Shown here: one piece after another, positions 24,706-32,223 of the stretch
Layout: each line of letters opens with the position of its first letter
Position numbering within the stretch: position 1 is the stretch's first letter
Assembly: GCA_030536575.1 (NCBI GenBank)
Contig: JAUNPS010000045.1
Span: 1 to 32,223, forward strand
From: Eubacteriales bacterium
GTDB taxonomy: Bacteria > Bacillota > Clostridia > Lachnospirales > Lachnospiraceae
Direction: 5' to 3'
DNA length: 32,223 nucleotides
Position numbers and translations under genes: made by a program
The notes under the pieces: model-generated
The model's database searches: none
What the model was told of the DNA's origin: nothing
Seen by the model: only the letters and a program-made list of their open reading frames with translations

Positions 24706-26427
24706 TCATCTCATGGTATTGGTATAAGGGATCGCAAGTTCCACTTTCGTTCCTTCCCCTTTCCGGCTTTCTACCGACAGGGTACATTCCGCCTGGAAAT
24801 AGAGGCTGACCCTCTGGACGACATTCCAGACGCCGTAGTGCTTTCCTTCGTCCCGGTATGTCCCGTCGTTCAGCATGCGCGCCGTTTCTTCCTCCATCCC
24901 GATTCCGTCGTCCGCGACCTGGAGCGTCAGAACGCCGTCCCGGTCAGACGCTAAGATCGTGATGCATCCGCTCTTGTCCCGGCGTTTTAGGATTCCGTGA
25001 ACCAGGGCGTTTTCGATCAGGGGCTGCAAGGTCAGTTTTGGCAGCACAAACTCCTCATAGATCGGGTCCACCCGGCATTCCAGCCGGATATCCGTACCGA
25101 AACGCATCTGCTGGATATACACGAAATTCTTCGCGATCTTCAGTTCCTCGGAAAGGGAAATATTTTCGCTTCCCTTGTTCAGGCTCAGGCGGTAAAAATC
25201 GGACAGGGCCATGATCACGCGGGTCACATCCTCGGTCTGCCCGTCTTCCGCCAGCCAGTTGATCATTGTCAGGGTATTATAGAGGAAATGCGGGTTGATC
25301 TGCGCATAAAGCGCTTTCATCTCGATCTCTTTAATCTGATTTCCCAGTTCATACTGTTCGTGGAGCAGTCCGTCCACGCGCTCCAGCATATAGTTATAAG
25401 CGGCAATCATTTCGTCGATCTCGTCGCCCCGTTTTCCCGTTTCCATCGGCGGCGGAAGTTCTTCCCGGATTCCGGCCATATGCGCGGTGATCGCCGTGAT
25501 CCGGGAAAAACAGAACCGGAAAAAGAACCAGAAAAAGCCGAAGCCCAGCGCCAGGATCAGAGAAAAGAACAGCAAATACGGCACCGCCTGCTGCCAGAGC
25601 ATCTTCCGCATGATCTCGCTTGGCTGTAAGAAGACCAGATACCATCCCGTTTTTTCCAGCTCTTTCGCATAAAGGTAATAGGAGTTTTTCTCCACCATGA
25701 CCATGTGGGATTCGCCGTCCGCATTGCTTAAAAGCTCTTCCCCGGAAAGTTCCGCGCAGTCCTCCACGTTTTGGGTCAGGCGCTCTCCCTGGGCGTTCAT
25801 TAAGAAAATCTGGGCCTCTTCCTCGCTCCCCAAATAGGAGGTCAGCAGGGTCTTATTCAGTTCCAGTACGATGATTCCCACCATTTTACTATAATTCTTG
25901 GCGCTTTTGACCGCTTTCGCATAGCCGACAACGGTATCTTTCCCCATATAGCTGCTTGGAATCAGCACGCCGTCTGAAAAACCGGATTCTGCGTAGGCGT
26001 ACCAGGGCTCTTCCTGGGCGTCTGACAGGTTGCGGATCTGGGCGTTTTCCCCGATGTAAATCGCGGTATTGTCCACATAAAGGTAGACGTCGCTGATCTC
26101 TGCCTTTCCGCGGCAGGAACCCAGCATCTTCTGCATGGTCAGCATGTCCTGGATCTGATCCTGCCGGCTCTCCCCTTCGTTGTCCTTCTCGATGATCTTG
26201 TGAAACTCGTCCTGGCCGATCAGGGTATTGACATTTTCGTTAATATTGGCCATGTAATATTCTAAAAGCTGGCTTGTCTGCCGGAAAGAGGCTTTTTCCG
26301 AATACCCTTCCATATCTTTTACATAGCCAGTGGTGCGCGCCATAAACAGCAGCATCAGAAGAAAGGCCGGAAGGGCCACCAGCAGCAGATAAAAGACCAC
26401 GAACCGGTTTTGGAGCGATTTTTTCAC
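24706..26427 (-). CDS. YesM-type sensor histidine kinase
   Basis: Membrane kinase of 573 residues. Segment 1 is at about 8-29, an extracellular sensor of about 245 residues follows (Cache-like by position), segment 2 is at about 283-310, and a cytoplasmic HAMP comes next. The His_kinase box is AQINPHFLYNTL with H380, with N-box LIENALVHG and G-box DDGIGM. It starts with GTG in a GTGA overlap with the stop of the response regulator gene, so the two are translationally coupled and form a cognate pair. A sugar binding-protein complex or a free saccharide is the usual signal for this class. Full length. Confidence 0.93.
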   Translation of the reverse strand: MKKSLQNRFVVFYLLLVALPAFLLMLLFMARTTGYVKDMEGYSEKASFRQTSQLLEYYMANINENVNTLIGQDEFHKIIEKDNEGESRQDQIQDMLTMQKMLGSCRGKAEISDVYLYVDNTAIYIGENAQIRNLSDAQEEPWYAYAESGFSDGVLIPSSYMGKDTVVGYAKAVKSAKNYSKMVGIIVLELNKTLLTSYLGSEEEAQIFLMNAQGERLTQNVEDCAELSGEELLSNADGESHMVMVEKNSYYLYAKELEKTGWYLVFLQPSEIMRKMLWQQAVPYLLFFSLILALGFGFFWFFFRFCFSRITAITAHMAGIREELPPPMETGKRGDEIDEMIAAYNYMLERVDGLLHEQYELGNQIKEIEMKALYAQINPHFLYNTLTMINWLAEDGQTEDVTRVIMALSDFYRLSLNKGSENISLSEELKIAKNFVYIQQMRFGTDIRLECRVDPIYEEFVLPKLTLQPLIENALVHGILKRRDKSGCITILASDRDGVLTLQVADDGIGMEEETARMLNDGTYRDEGKHYGVWNVVQRVSLYFQAECTLSVESRKGEGTKVELAIPYTNTMR

Positions 26428-27959
26428 GGCGTTTCCTCCTTATAACGGCTGGGAGAAATCCCAAAATATTTTCCAAAGCTCTTAGTAAAATAGCCCTGGT
26501 CGGCGAAGCCCACCGCGCAGGCCACTTCCGCCACCTTCATATCCGTATGCTTTAAAAGCTCGGCCGCGCGTTTCATCCGCCGTTCAATGACGTAGGCTTT
26601 CAGCGTCGTCCCCGTCTCTTCTTTAAAATGCATGCACAGATAGGTCACGGATACATAATATTTCCGGCTGATCTCGTTCAGGGAAAGATTGGGGTCCTGT
26701 AAATTCGCATCAATGTATTCCAGGATCGCCGGAATCTGGTTCTGGTCTGCGCCGTCCTCCTGCCTGTCCTGGAAACGCTTACGCAGAAGGTCTTTTAAAA
26801 AGGCGTCCAGTTGTTCCAGGCTGTTCATCTGCCCGAACAGCTCCCACAGATAATATTCCGAAACCGGACGCTGCCCGTTTTCTTCCAGGCTTCGCAGGAT
26901 CATCTGTGCGAGCTGAAAATAGTGGTTCTTCACGCTCCGCACCAGGGTGCTGTCATGGGCCGGAAGTTCCTCGCGAAGATGTTCCAGATAACGCATACAT
27001 TCCCTCTGATTCCCGCTCTTTAAAAGGATTCGGAAGCTCTCTTCTTTTTCCGGGCCAAGTTCCAGCGGTTCCCGGTGATTTTCTTCGAAATACAGGATCA
27101 GCGTCCGGTCATAAAAATGGCGTTCCAGCGTCACGACGGCGTCCTGGTAGGAGCGCCAGGCTTCCGAAAGGCCCAGGGCCTGGGAGCCCACCGCGATCAT
27201 CCACTGAAACGTCGGGTGGGCCGCTTCCAGCTTCCGGTACAGGTCTTTCAGCCGCCGGTCTGCCCCTGCCTTTTCCTCTGCCAGAAGCACCAGCATACTG
27301 CCGTTTTTCATTTCCGCGCACAGTGCATTCCCCTTTTCTTCCAGGAAGTCGAAAAAATCGTCCTCCCGGATCTCCCCCTGCCAGCCACCGTCTTCGTCCT
27401 CCCGCCGCCGGAACAGCACCGCAAAGCAGCTCTTCTTTCCGGTAAATTCCGGGCAGATGTCCTCCGCCTCCAAAAGAAGTTCCCCAAAATCATTCTGGAA
27501 CCGGCACAATCTTCTGGCGAGATCGCTCTTCTGCTTCCGGAGCTGCTGCTTTTTCGCAAACGCTACGGCGGTATTTGCCGTCTGAATCCGCCTCACATGC
27601 TCGACGGCCCTTTTTACGATTTCTTCCGCCTGCGCAATGGTAAAAGGCTTCTCCAGATAGCCTGCTGCCTGGAGATCCAGCGCGGATTTCAGGTATTCCT
27701 TATCGTCATAAGCGCTCATCAGGACCACGATCAGCCTGGGCTGCCTGCGCAGGGCTTCCCTGGCCGCCGTAATCCCGTCCATCCTGGCCATTTTGATATC
27801 CGTCAAAAGCACGTCCGCCGGTTTTTCCGCCAGCAGTTCCAGGATCACATCCCCGTCGTCGCACACTACCACATCGTCCACGCCCAGGCTTTCCCAGTCT
27901 ACTTTCCGCAACAACCGCTGGCATACATGTCTTTCGTCGTCCGCAATGATTATCCGCAT
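26424..27959 (-). CDS. YesN-type response regulator, receiver plus AraC HTH
   Basis: Transcription factor of 511 residues. The receiver is at 1-120 with D7/D8, phospho-acceptor D54 (LTDIKM), S82 and K104. A linker of about 280 residues follows, then the AraC domain at about 405-508 with the signature VACAVGFADQGYFTKSFGKYFG. TGGAGGAGAA precedes the ATG. It is the first gene of the regulatory operon, overlaps the kinase gene, and diverges from operon D across a 213-base region containing direct repeats. Activation of operon D is therefore the most likely role. The promoter for this gene is weak by eye (a possible extended -10, TGATACCAT, near 28000). Confidence 0.93.
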   Translation of the reverse strand: MRIIIADDERHVCQRLLRKVDWESLGVDDVVVCDDGDVILELLAEKPADVLLTDIKMARMDGITAAREALRRQPRLIVVLMSAYDDKEYLKSALDLQAAGYLEKPFTIAQAEEIVKRAVEHVRRIQTANTAVAFAKKQQLRKQKSDLARRLCRFQNDFGELLLEAEDICPEFTGKKSCFAVLFRRREDEDGGWQGEIREDDFFDFLEEKGNALCAEMKNGSMLVLLAEEKAGADRRLKDLYRKLEAAHPTFQWMIAVGSQALGLSEAWRSYQDAVVTLERHFYDRTLILYFEENHREPLELGPEKEESFRILLKSGNQRECMRYLEHLREELPAHDSTLVRSVKNHYFQLAQMILRSLEENGQRPVSEYYLWELFGQMNSLEQLDAFLKDLLRKRFQDRQEDGADQNQIPAILEYIDANLQDPNLSLNEISRKYYVSVTYLCMHFKEETGTTLKAYVIERRMKRAAELLKHTDMKVAEVACAVGFADQGYFTKSFGKYFGISPSRYKEETP

Positions 27960-28045
27960 GGTTCTCCTCCATCTCTCTTTTTAAATCCCTTTCATGGTAT
28001 CACAAAAGCAGCCCTGTCCGCTACCGAAAAAATAAAAATTCTATG

Positions 28046-28104
28046 AAATTCCATATTGCTCTGTAAAAAATTCCATATACTTTTTTAGCCGCTTTTGCTA
28101 GGAT
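28046..28104 (+). promoter_or_regulatory. Operon D regulatory region with two direct repeats
   Basis: AAATTCCATAT occurs at 28046-28056 and again at 28068-28078, 22 bp apart. A partial AAATTC-TAT lies upstream at 28036-28044. The proximal copy ends at the position expected for a -35 if TAGGAT (28099-28104) is the -10. This is the layout of an AraC-type activator site. It lies between divergent genes and probably binds the response regulator encoded at 26424-27959. The -10 assignment is uncertain. Confidence 0.6.
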
Positions 28105-28140
28105 TAGAAATATCAGATGAGTCGTTTTTATTTGATTTGT

Positions 28141-28160
28141 CTAAAAAAAGTTGTTTTTAG
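28141..28160 (+). promoter_or_regulatory. A/U hairpin touching the ribosome binding site
   Basis: CTAAAAA (28141-28147) pairs with TTTTTAG (28154-28160), and the last bases are the first bases of AGGAGG for the GTG start at 28173. It could mildly modulate access to the ribosome binding site. The stem is weak. Confidence 0.4.
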
Positions 28161-28172
28161 GAGGTATCTGCT

Positions 28173-29123
28173 GTGAAAAAGAGAAAAAAGGCGGCTCCCC
28201 GTCCGAAAAAGACCGGATTTTTCCAGGAAGTCTATAAACGCCGCACATTGCTTCTGATGCTTCTGCCCGCAGTCGTCCTGGTCTTCATTTTTAACTACAT
28301 CCCAATGGCCGGTACGATTCTTGCTTTTAAAAAATATAATTACCAGGACGGCATTTTCGGCAGTCCCTGGGTGGGCCTGAAAAACTTCCAGTTTTTCTTT
28401 AAATCCGGCAAGGCGGCCATGGTCACAAGGAATACGGCCCTTTACAACATTGCCTTTATCCTGACCTCAACCTTCCTGGAAATCTTTTTTGCGATCGTAC
28501 TGAACGAAATGCTCCATAAACGGATCAAGAAGCTGATCCAATCCTGCATTTTCCTTCCGTATTTTATTTCCTGGGTTGTGGTCGGCTCCATTGCTTACAG
28601 CCTCCTGAACTACGAAACCGGAACCTTAAATTCCGTGCTGGAAGGCCTGGGACTCGACCGGATTAATTTCTACAGCCAGGGTGGCTACTGGCCCTTTATC
28701 ATCATTTTCTTCAATGCATGGAAGGGCGTCGGTTACGGCATGGTCGTTTACCTGGCGGCGATCGTGGGGATCGACGATTCCCTTTTAGAGGCCGCTTCGA
28801 TTGACGGCGCGAATATTTTCCAGCGGATTCGTTATATCACGATTCCCTCGCTGACTCCGACCGTCATTACGCTGACCCTTCTGGCGCTGGGAAAAATCTT
28901 CCGCGGGAACCTGGATCTGTTCTACCAGCTTGTGGGGCAAAATGGATTGTTGTTTAATTACACGGACGTCATCGATACCTATGTGTTCCGGATGACGCTG
29001 AAGTCCTCCGATGTGGGCCAGACCGTCGCCATCGGCCTGTATCAGTCCGTCCTCTGCTTTATCACGATCATTATCGCGAACTGGCTCGTAAAGCGCAAAG
29101 ATCCGGATTATTCCCTGTTTTAA
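28173..29123 (+). CDS. Carbohydrate ABC transporter permease, LplB/YteP type
   Basis: Inner-membrane permease of 316 residues with six membrane segments and a highly basic N-terminus (KKRKKAAPRPKK). The EAA loop is EAASIDGANIFQRIRYITIP. It starts with GTG, with a consensus AGGAGG at good distance and no competing ATG. First gene of operon D; it pairs with the permease at 29158-30048. Relation to the operon C permease at 19529-20449 is clear, but they are diverged paralogues, so a second substrate is likely. Confidence 0.93.
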   Translation: MKKRKKAAPRPKKTGFFQEVYKRRTLLLMLLPAVVLVFIFNYIPMAGTILAFKKYNYQDGIFGSPWVGLKNFQFFFKSGKAAMVTRNTALYNIAFILTSTFLEIFFAIVLNEMLHKRIKKLIQSCIFLPYFISWVVVGSIAYSLLNYETGTLNSVLEGLGLDRINFYSQGGYWPFIIIFFNAWKGVGYGMVVYLAAIVGIDDSLLEAASIDGANIFQRIRYITIPSLTPTVITLTLLALGKIFRGNLDLFYQLVGQNGLLFNYTDVIDTYVFRMTLKSSDVGQTVAIGLYQSVLCFITIIIANWLVKRKDPDYSLF

Positions 29124-29157
29124 CTATTGTTCTGCTTCAGGAAAGGAACGAAACTCC

Positions 29158-30048
29158 ATGAAAAAACGTCACCATCTCCCAAAGGATGAGATTGCTTTTC
29201 GCGTAATCGGCTATCCTCTTTTGATTCTTTTCGCGGTTATCTGTGTCCTGCCCTTTCTGCTTGTCATCGGTTCTTCCTTTGCAAGCGAGCAGGAAATCAG
29301 CCGCTATGGTTTCACCTTTTTCCCCAGGGAATTTTCTCTGGAAAGCTACAAAACCATTTTTTCCAATGCGGAATCCATCATCCGCGCCTACGGCGTGACG
29401 ATTTTTATCACCGTCGTCGGCACCGCCCTCAGTACCTTCATCAATATGATGACCGGCTATGTGCTGATGCGCCGGGACTTCCGCTGGCGAAATAAATTTT
29501 CCTTTTACTTTTTCTTCACGACCCTGTTTTCCGGCGGCCTGATGCCCTGGTATATGGTCTGTATTTCCCTGGGGCTGAAGGATACGATCCACGCCCTGAT
29601 CCTGCCGAACCTGGTTTCCGTCTGGAACATCATTCTGGTCAAGGGCTTCATGTCCGGTCTTCCCTTTGAGATCACGGAATCCGCGAAGATCGACGGAGCC
29701 GGGGATTTCCAGATTTTTATCAAGCTGATTTGGCCTCTGTCCACGCCGGTCATCGCCACCATCGGCCTGTTTACGGCATTGAACTTCTGGAACAGTTGGT
29801 ACAATACCATGCTTTTCATCAATGACAGCAATCTGTACAGCCTTCAGTACCTGTTATATAAGCTGATCAATGACGCCCAGGCTATGCGGGAAATCGCCGC
29901 GGAGTCCGGGGAAGTGATCAACACGGTGCCCATTGAATCCATGAAGATGGCGCTGACCGTGATCGTTACGGGCCCAATCCTTTTATTATATCCCTTCGTT
30001 CAGAAATACTTTATCAAAGGTCTGACCGTCGGCGCGGTAAAAGGTTGA
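29158..30048 (+). CDS. Carbohydrate ABC transporter permease, YtcP/LplC type
   Basis: Inner-membrane permease of 296 residues with six membrane segments. The EAA-like loop reads ITESAKIDGAGDFQIFIKLI, with TESA in place of EEAA at its start. The C-terminus is QKYFIKGLTVGAVKG. AGGAAAGG lies upstream of the ATG. It is the second permease of operon D, 34 bases after the first and 37 bases before the binding-protein gene. No ATPase gene accompanies it, so a shared MsmX-type ATPase encoded elsewhere is expected. Confidence 0.93.
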   Translation: MKKRHHLPKDEIAFRVIGYPLLILFAVICVLPFLLVIGSSFASEQEISRYGFTFFPREFSLESYKTIFSNAESIIRAYGVTIFITVVGTALSTFINMMTGYVLMRRDFRWRNKFSFYFFFTTLFSGGLMPWYMVCISLGLKDTIHALILPNLVSVWNIILVKGFMSGLPFEITESAKIDGAGDFQIFIKLIWPLSTPVIATIGLFTALNFWNSWYNTMLFINDSNLYSLQYLLYKLINDAQAMREIAAESGEVINTVPIESMKMALTVIVTGPILLLYPFVQKYFIKGLTVGAVKG

Positions 30049-30085
30049 GATCATATTATCCACTGTCTTATTAAGGAGGTTCTTT

Positions 30086-31609
30086 ATGAAAAAAGCAAAG
30101 AAACTGGTTACTCTGTCGCTGGCGGCCCTGACCGCACTGTCCGCCCTTCCCGTATCCGCCGAATCGGCAAAGGAGTACAATGGGATCGACGTTTCCACAC
30201 CGGTTGAACTGACGTTGTATTACGTTGGAAATGAATACGGTGATGAGCAGATGATCTTTGACGCGGTAAACGAAATCATGCAGGAAAAGATCAACGCAAC
30301 GATTAATTTTAAGTCCCTGAGCATGTCCGACTATGCCACAAACTATTCCCTTCTGCTGGCAGGCGGCGAATCCATTGACTTAATCTACACTTCCCAGTGG
30401 TGCTTCTACACCGATGAAGCGGGCAAAGGCGCGTTTCTTGAGATTACGGACGATATGATCCAGACCTACATGCCGATGACCGCCGAAAGCCAGGCCGAAG
30501 CTTCCTATCAGCAGGGGATGATCGATGGAAAGCTCTACTATGTGCCCTGCAATAAGATCGGCTATGGCCATCCCTGCGTGCTGATCCGCGGCGATCTGCG
30601 TGAAAAATACGGCCTTGACGAGCTGACTTCTTTAGAGGATCTGACCACGTATATGAAGATGGTTGCCGAAGATGCGGATTCCGGCGTCGCGTTCCCGTAC
30701 AATGCTTCCCTGAACGGCAGAAATATCCAGGCCCTTTACGGCGCTACTGCAAACAATCTGATTTCCGTTGTCGACAATAATTTCTACTATGAGTATGTGG
30801 AAGGCAAGACCGATTATACCGCGGACGATATCTTTTACCTCTATGAATCCGATTACTTCCGTGAATTCTGCGAACAGATGAAGGACTGCTCTTCCGCGGG
30901 TACGTGGTCGATGAGTTCCATCAACAATCAGACGGATGTAAAAGATTCCATGCTGAACGGGACTTCTGCCGTTTACATTGAAAATCTTGGAACCTGCGGT
31001 TCGGTGGCGAACTCCATCGCCCAGAGTAATCCGGAATGGCAGCCGGAAATTTATGACCTGAACCTGGACAAGGTTTCGACGGCGATCTATGACGCGGACG
31101 GGTATGCGATCCCCTATTCTTCCAAGAATGTGGAACGTGCCCTGATGGCTCTGGATCTTATGAAAAATGACCCGGACGTTTATGTGACCATGCGTTACGG
31201 TATCCCGGATTATCATATTACGTTAAATGAGGATGGCACCTGGAGCCAGGCTGAGAATTACGGAACCTGGTCTTACGGGGCGGCGGTTTCCTGGGGCCTG
31301 AAGAACTCGGTTCTTGAGATGGATCAGGATAATAAGTTCCCGACGGAGATCGAGATTATGGATCAGTGGGAGGAGATTTCGGTGGATAGTCCTACTGTTG
31401 GGTTCTCGTTCTCGACGACGAATGTGGCGGATGCGTGGGCGAGTTTGTCGGATGTTTATACGCAGTATATTCCGCTGCTGCAGTTGGGGCTGAGTGAGGA
31501 TATTGATGGATGGCTGGATGAGTTTTATACGATGGCGGAGGCGGCTGGGCTTCAGGAGGTGAAGGATGAGCTGGCGACGCAGTTGAATGCTTATTTTGAG
31601 GCGAAATAA
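30086..31609 (+). CDS. ABC transporter substrate-binding protein (family 1, DUF3502-like)
   Basis: Secreted binding protein of 507 residues with a signal peptide at 1-25 (basic KKAKK, then a hydrophobic stretch, ending LPVSA before ES). It lacks a lipobox cysteine, like the operon C binding protein. The mature chain has the VELTLYYVGNEYGDEQM strand and helix and the LLAGGESIDLIYTSQW region typical of YtcQ/LplA-like proteins with DUF3502. TAAGGAGG precedes the ATG. Last gene of operon D, after the permeases, followed by a strong bidirectional terminator. Codon choice in the last 300 bases shifts to G/T-ending codons, unlike the first part of the gene. Confidence 0.92.
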   Translation: MKKAKKLVTLSLAALTALSALPVSAESAKEYNGIDVSTPVELTLYYVGNEYGDEQMIFDAVNEIMQEKINATINFKSLSMSDYATNYSLLLAGGESIDLIYTSQWCFYTDEAGKGAFLEITDDMIQTYMPMTAESQAEASYQQGMIDGKLYYVPCNKIGYGHPCVLIRGDLREKYGLDELTSLEDLTTYMKMVAEDADSGVAFPYNASLNGRNIQALYGATANNLISVVDNNFYYEYVEGKTDYTADDIFYLYESDYFREFCEQMKDCSSAGTWSMSSINNQTDVKDSMLNGTSAVYIENLGTCGSVANSIAQSNPEWQPEIYDLNLDKVSTAIYDADGYAIPYSSKNVERALMALDLMKNDPDVYVTMRYGIPDYHITLNEDGTWSQAENYGTWSYGAAVSWGLKNSVLEMDQDNKFPTEIEIMDQWEEISVDSPTVGFSFSTTNVADAWASLSDVYTQYIPLLQLGLSEDIDGWLDEFYTMAEAAGLQEVKDELATQLNAYFEAK

Positions 31610-31624
31610 GATGGTCCGAGCTTA

Positions 31625-31665
31625 GAAAATAAAAAAGAGCCGAATCCCGGCTCTTTTTTATTTTC
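31625..31665. terminator. Bidirectional Rho-independent terminator
   Basis: A perfect 18-bp stem, GAAAATAAAAAAGAGCCG (31625-31642) and its complement (31648-31665), encloses the loop AATCC. There is a T-run on both strands. It ends operon D from the left, and from the right the small gene whose stop codon overlaps the stem edge. Confidence 0.92.
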
Positions 31666-31883
31666 TATCTTTTCAGCCATTCTGTGAAGTTTTCTTCGAA
31701 GTCTTTTTGGAGTTTTTGGTTCTTGCTTCCTTTGTCGTGCATGCTTCCGACGTAGGTGTCGTAGCGGTCGTTACATGCCGTGGTGTAGTCCTCGTTGACG
31801 AATGAATTGGTAATGAACTGAGATGGAATGTTTTCTCTGATATCTAACATAATTGTACGTGCAAGGTAGCTGTTTTTAGCCAA
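31665..31883 (-). pseudogene. Remnant or degraded small gene (unknown function)
   Basis: An open frame of 72 codons encodes a charged, hydrophilic peptide with NEDYTTACNDRYDTYVGS and FEENFTEWLKR near its end. The composition is protein-like, not random, but I do not recognise the family. No ATG with a ribosome binding site serves it: the only upstream start is a TTG directly after an in-frame TAG, and the internal ATG (codon 12) has no ribosome binding site. An overlapping 10-codon frame, ATG...MLKVVLAQFG-stop, runs into it in another frame, suggesting a frameshift. A strong promoter and GGAGG lie further upstream. Most likely the decayed tail of a once-intact gene. Confidence 0.4.
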
Positions 31884-31966
31884 ATTGCGCTAAAACAACT
31901 TTTAGCATTCAGCACCCGGCGTCGTGCTTTGACCTTGCTGCTCCTCCTTTCTTCTCAATTACTTTC

Positions 31967-31995
31967 ATTAAACACCTTCCATGTGTTTATGTCAA
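31967..31995 (-). promoter_or_regulatory. Strong promoter upstream of the remnant gene
   Basis: Minus-strand TTGACA (31995-31990), 17-bp spacer, TTTAAT (31972-31967, five of six consensus). GGAGG follows at 31947-31941, but no ATG, GTG or TTG lies at the expected distance. That fits a decayed reading frame or a short non-coding RNA. Apart from this promoter, I see only a small AGCAC/GTGCT hairpin between 31884 and 32063. Confidence 0.6.
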
Positions 31996-32063
31996 TATTT
32001 TTGTAATAATATTCTTTAAATTTGCTTATAAGAATAGAGCTAAATGGCCAGTTACCTAACAAC

Positions 32064-32090
32064 AAAAAACTACTGTATCGCTACAGTAGT
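32064..32090 (-). terminator. rRNA operon terminator
   Basis: Minus strand: ACTACTGTA (32090-32082), loop, TACAGTAGT (32077-32069), then TTTTTTG. It lies about 80 bases downstream of the 23S rRNA 3' end. No 5S rRNA is recognisable between them; positions 32091-32170 hold only spacer with a GGTTTTGAAGG motif typical of post-23S spacers. Confidence 0.85.
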
Positions 32091-32170
32091 CCGTGTCTCC
32101 GATATTGGGTTGGTATCCTATACCTTCAAAACCACATACAGATTCTATCCGATTCTTCCCAAACCTGCTT

Positions 32171-32223
32171 TGGATAAGCCTTCGACCTATTAGTATCAGT
32201 CAGCTCCATACATTACTGCACTT
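32171..32223 (-). rRNA. 23S rRNA, 3' end (partial)
   Basis: Read on the minus strand, the right edge gives GGAGCTGACTGATACTAATA followed by GGTCGAAGGCTTATCC, the conserved 3' terminus of bacterial 23S rRNA. The gene continues beyond the window. The mature 3' end is placed at about 32171, to within a few bases. The transcript runs leftward toward the terminator at 32064-32090. Confidence 0.92.

Noticed and set aside
27960-28172. Riboswitch in the divergent intergenic region
   Set aside because: The region is A/T-rich with direct repeats and a weak hairpin; no known riboswitch fold or conserved core was seen.
32091-32170. Possible 5S rRNA after the 23S gene
   Set aside because: No 5S consensus blocks are recognisable and the space before the terminator is too short.

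Overview
The window reads as a chromosomal accessory region of a gut-type Firmicute, most likely Lachnospiraceae. The reasons are: YesM/YesN-type two-component systems beside LplB/YtcP-type sugar importers; strong AGGAGG ribosome binding sites with occasional GTG starts; TTGACA-17-type promoters; Clostridia-like rRNA sequence at the right edge; and cytoplasmic glycosidases without signal peptides. No transposase, phage gene, tRNA or CRISPR array was seen. The genus cannot be fixed from this sequence.

Layout. The left edge (1-120) looks like the promoter and leader of an rRNA operon running leftward. The right edge (32171-32223) is the 3' end of a 23S rRNA gene, also on the minus strand and followed by its own terminator. 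About 32 kb of accessory DNA therefore seems to lie between two rRNA operons in the same orientation. A MITE-like palindromic element (157-300) and a higBA toxin-antitoxin pair (359-1014) come first. A YesN-type response regulator follows (1096-2685).

Catabolic core, all on the minus strand. Operon A (7394 down to 2793) encodes two Gfo/Idh/MocA oxidoreductases, a DUF4038/GH140-like apiosidase-type hydrolase and a TIM-barrel sugar isomerase/epimerase-like protein. Operon B (15867 down to 7833) encodes a second isomerase-like protein, an MFS transporter, a GH3 glycosidase and a 1259-residue fusion of a GH106-like glycosidase with an alpha/beta-hydrolase (esterase-type) domain. The two operons share a near-identical promoter module: a 19-bp element placed exactly 39 bp upstream of the -10, with a common CATAGC over the -35. 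They are therefore probably one regulon. Operon C (22000 down to 16001) encodes a sugar-type ABC importer (binding protein and two permeases, with an attenuator-like terminator after the binding protein) and two M20 metallo-amidohydrolases.

Regulatory block (27959 down to 22116, minus strand): response regulator, histidine kinase, AraC regulator with a cupin domain, second histidine kinase. All four overlap or lie a few bases apart. Operon D diverges from it on the plus strand (28173-31609) and encodes a second ABC importer (two permeases, then the binding protein). Both ABC operons have 11-bp direct repeats about two helical turns apart ending at the presumed -35, as expected for AraC-type activators. 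Neither importer operon carries its own ATPase, as is usual for this class, where a shared MsmX-like ATPase is used.

How it may work (inference): decorated plant-type glycosides or pectin side-chain fragments are imported intact by the ABC and MFS carriers. Inside the cell they are de-esterified or de-amidated (alpha/beta-hydrolase, M20 enzymes) and hydrolysed (GH106-like, GH3, GH140-like). The paired oxidoreductase and isomerase-like proteins may catabolise unusual sugars or cleave glycosides through keto intermediates. A remnant gene behind a strong promoter and a bidirectional terminator close the window before the rRNA operon.
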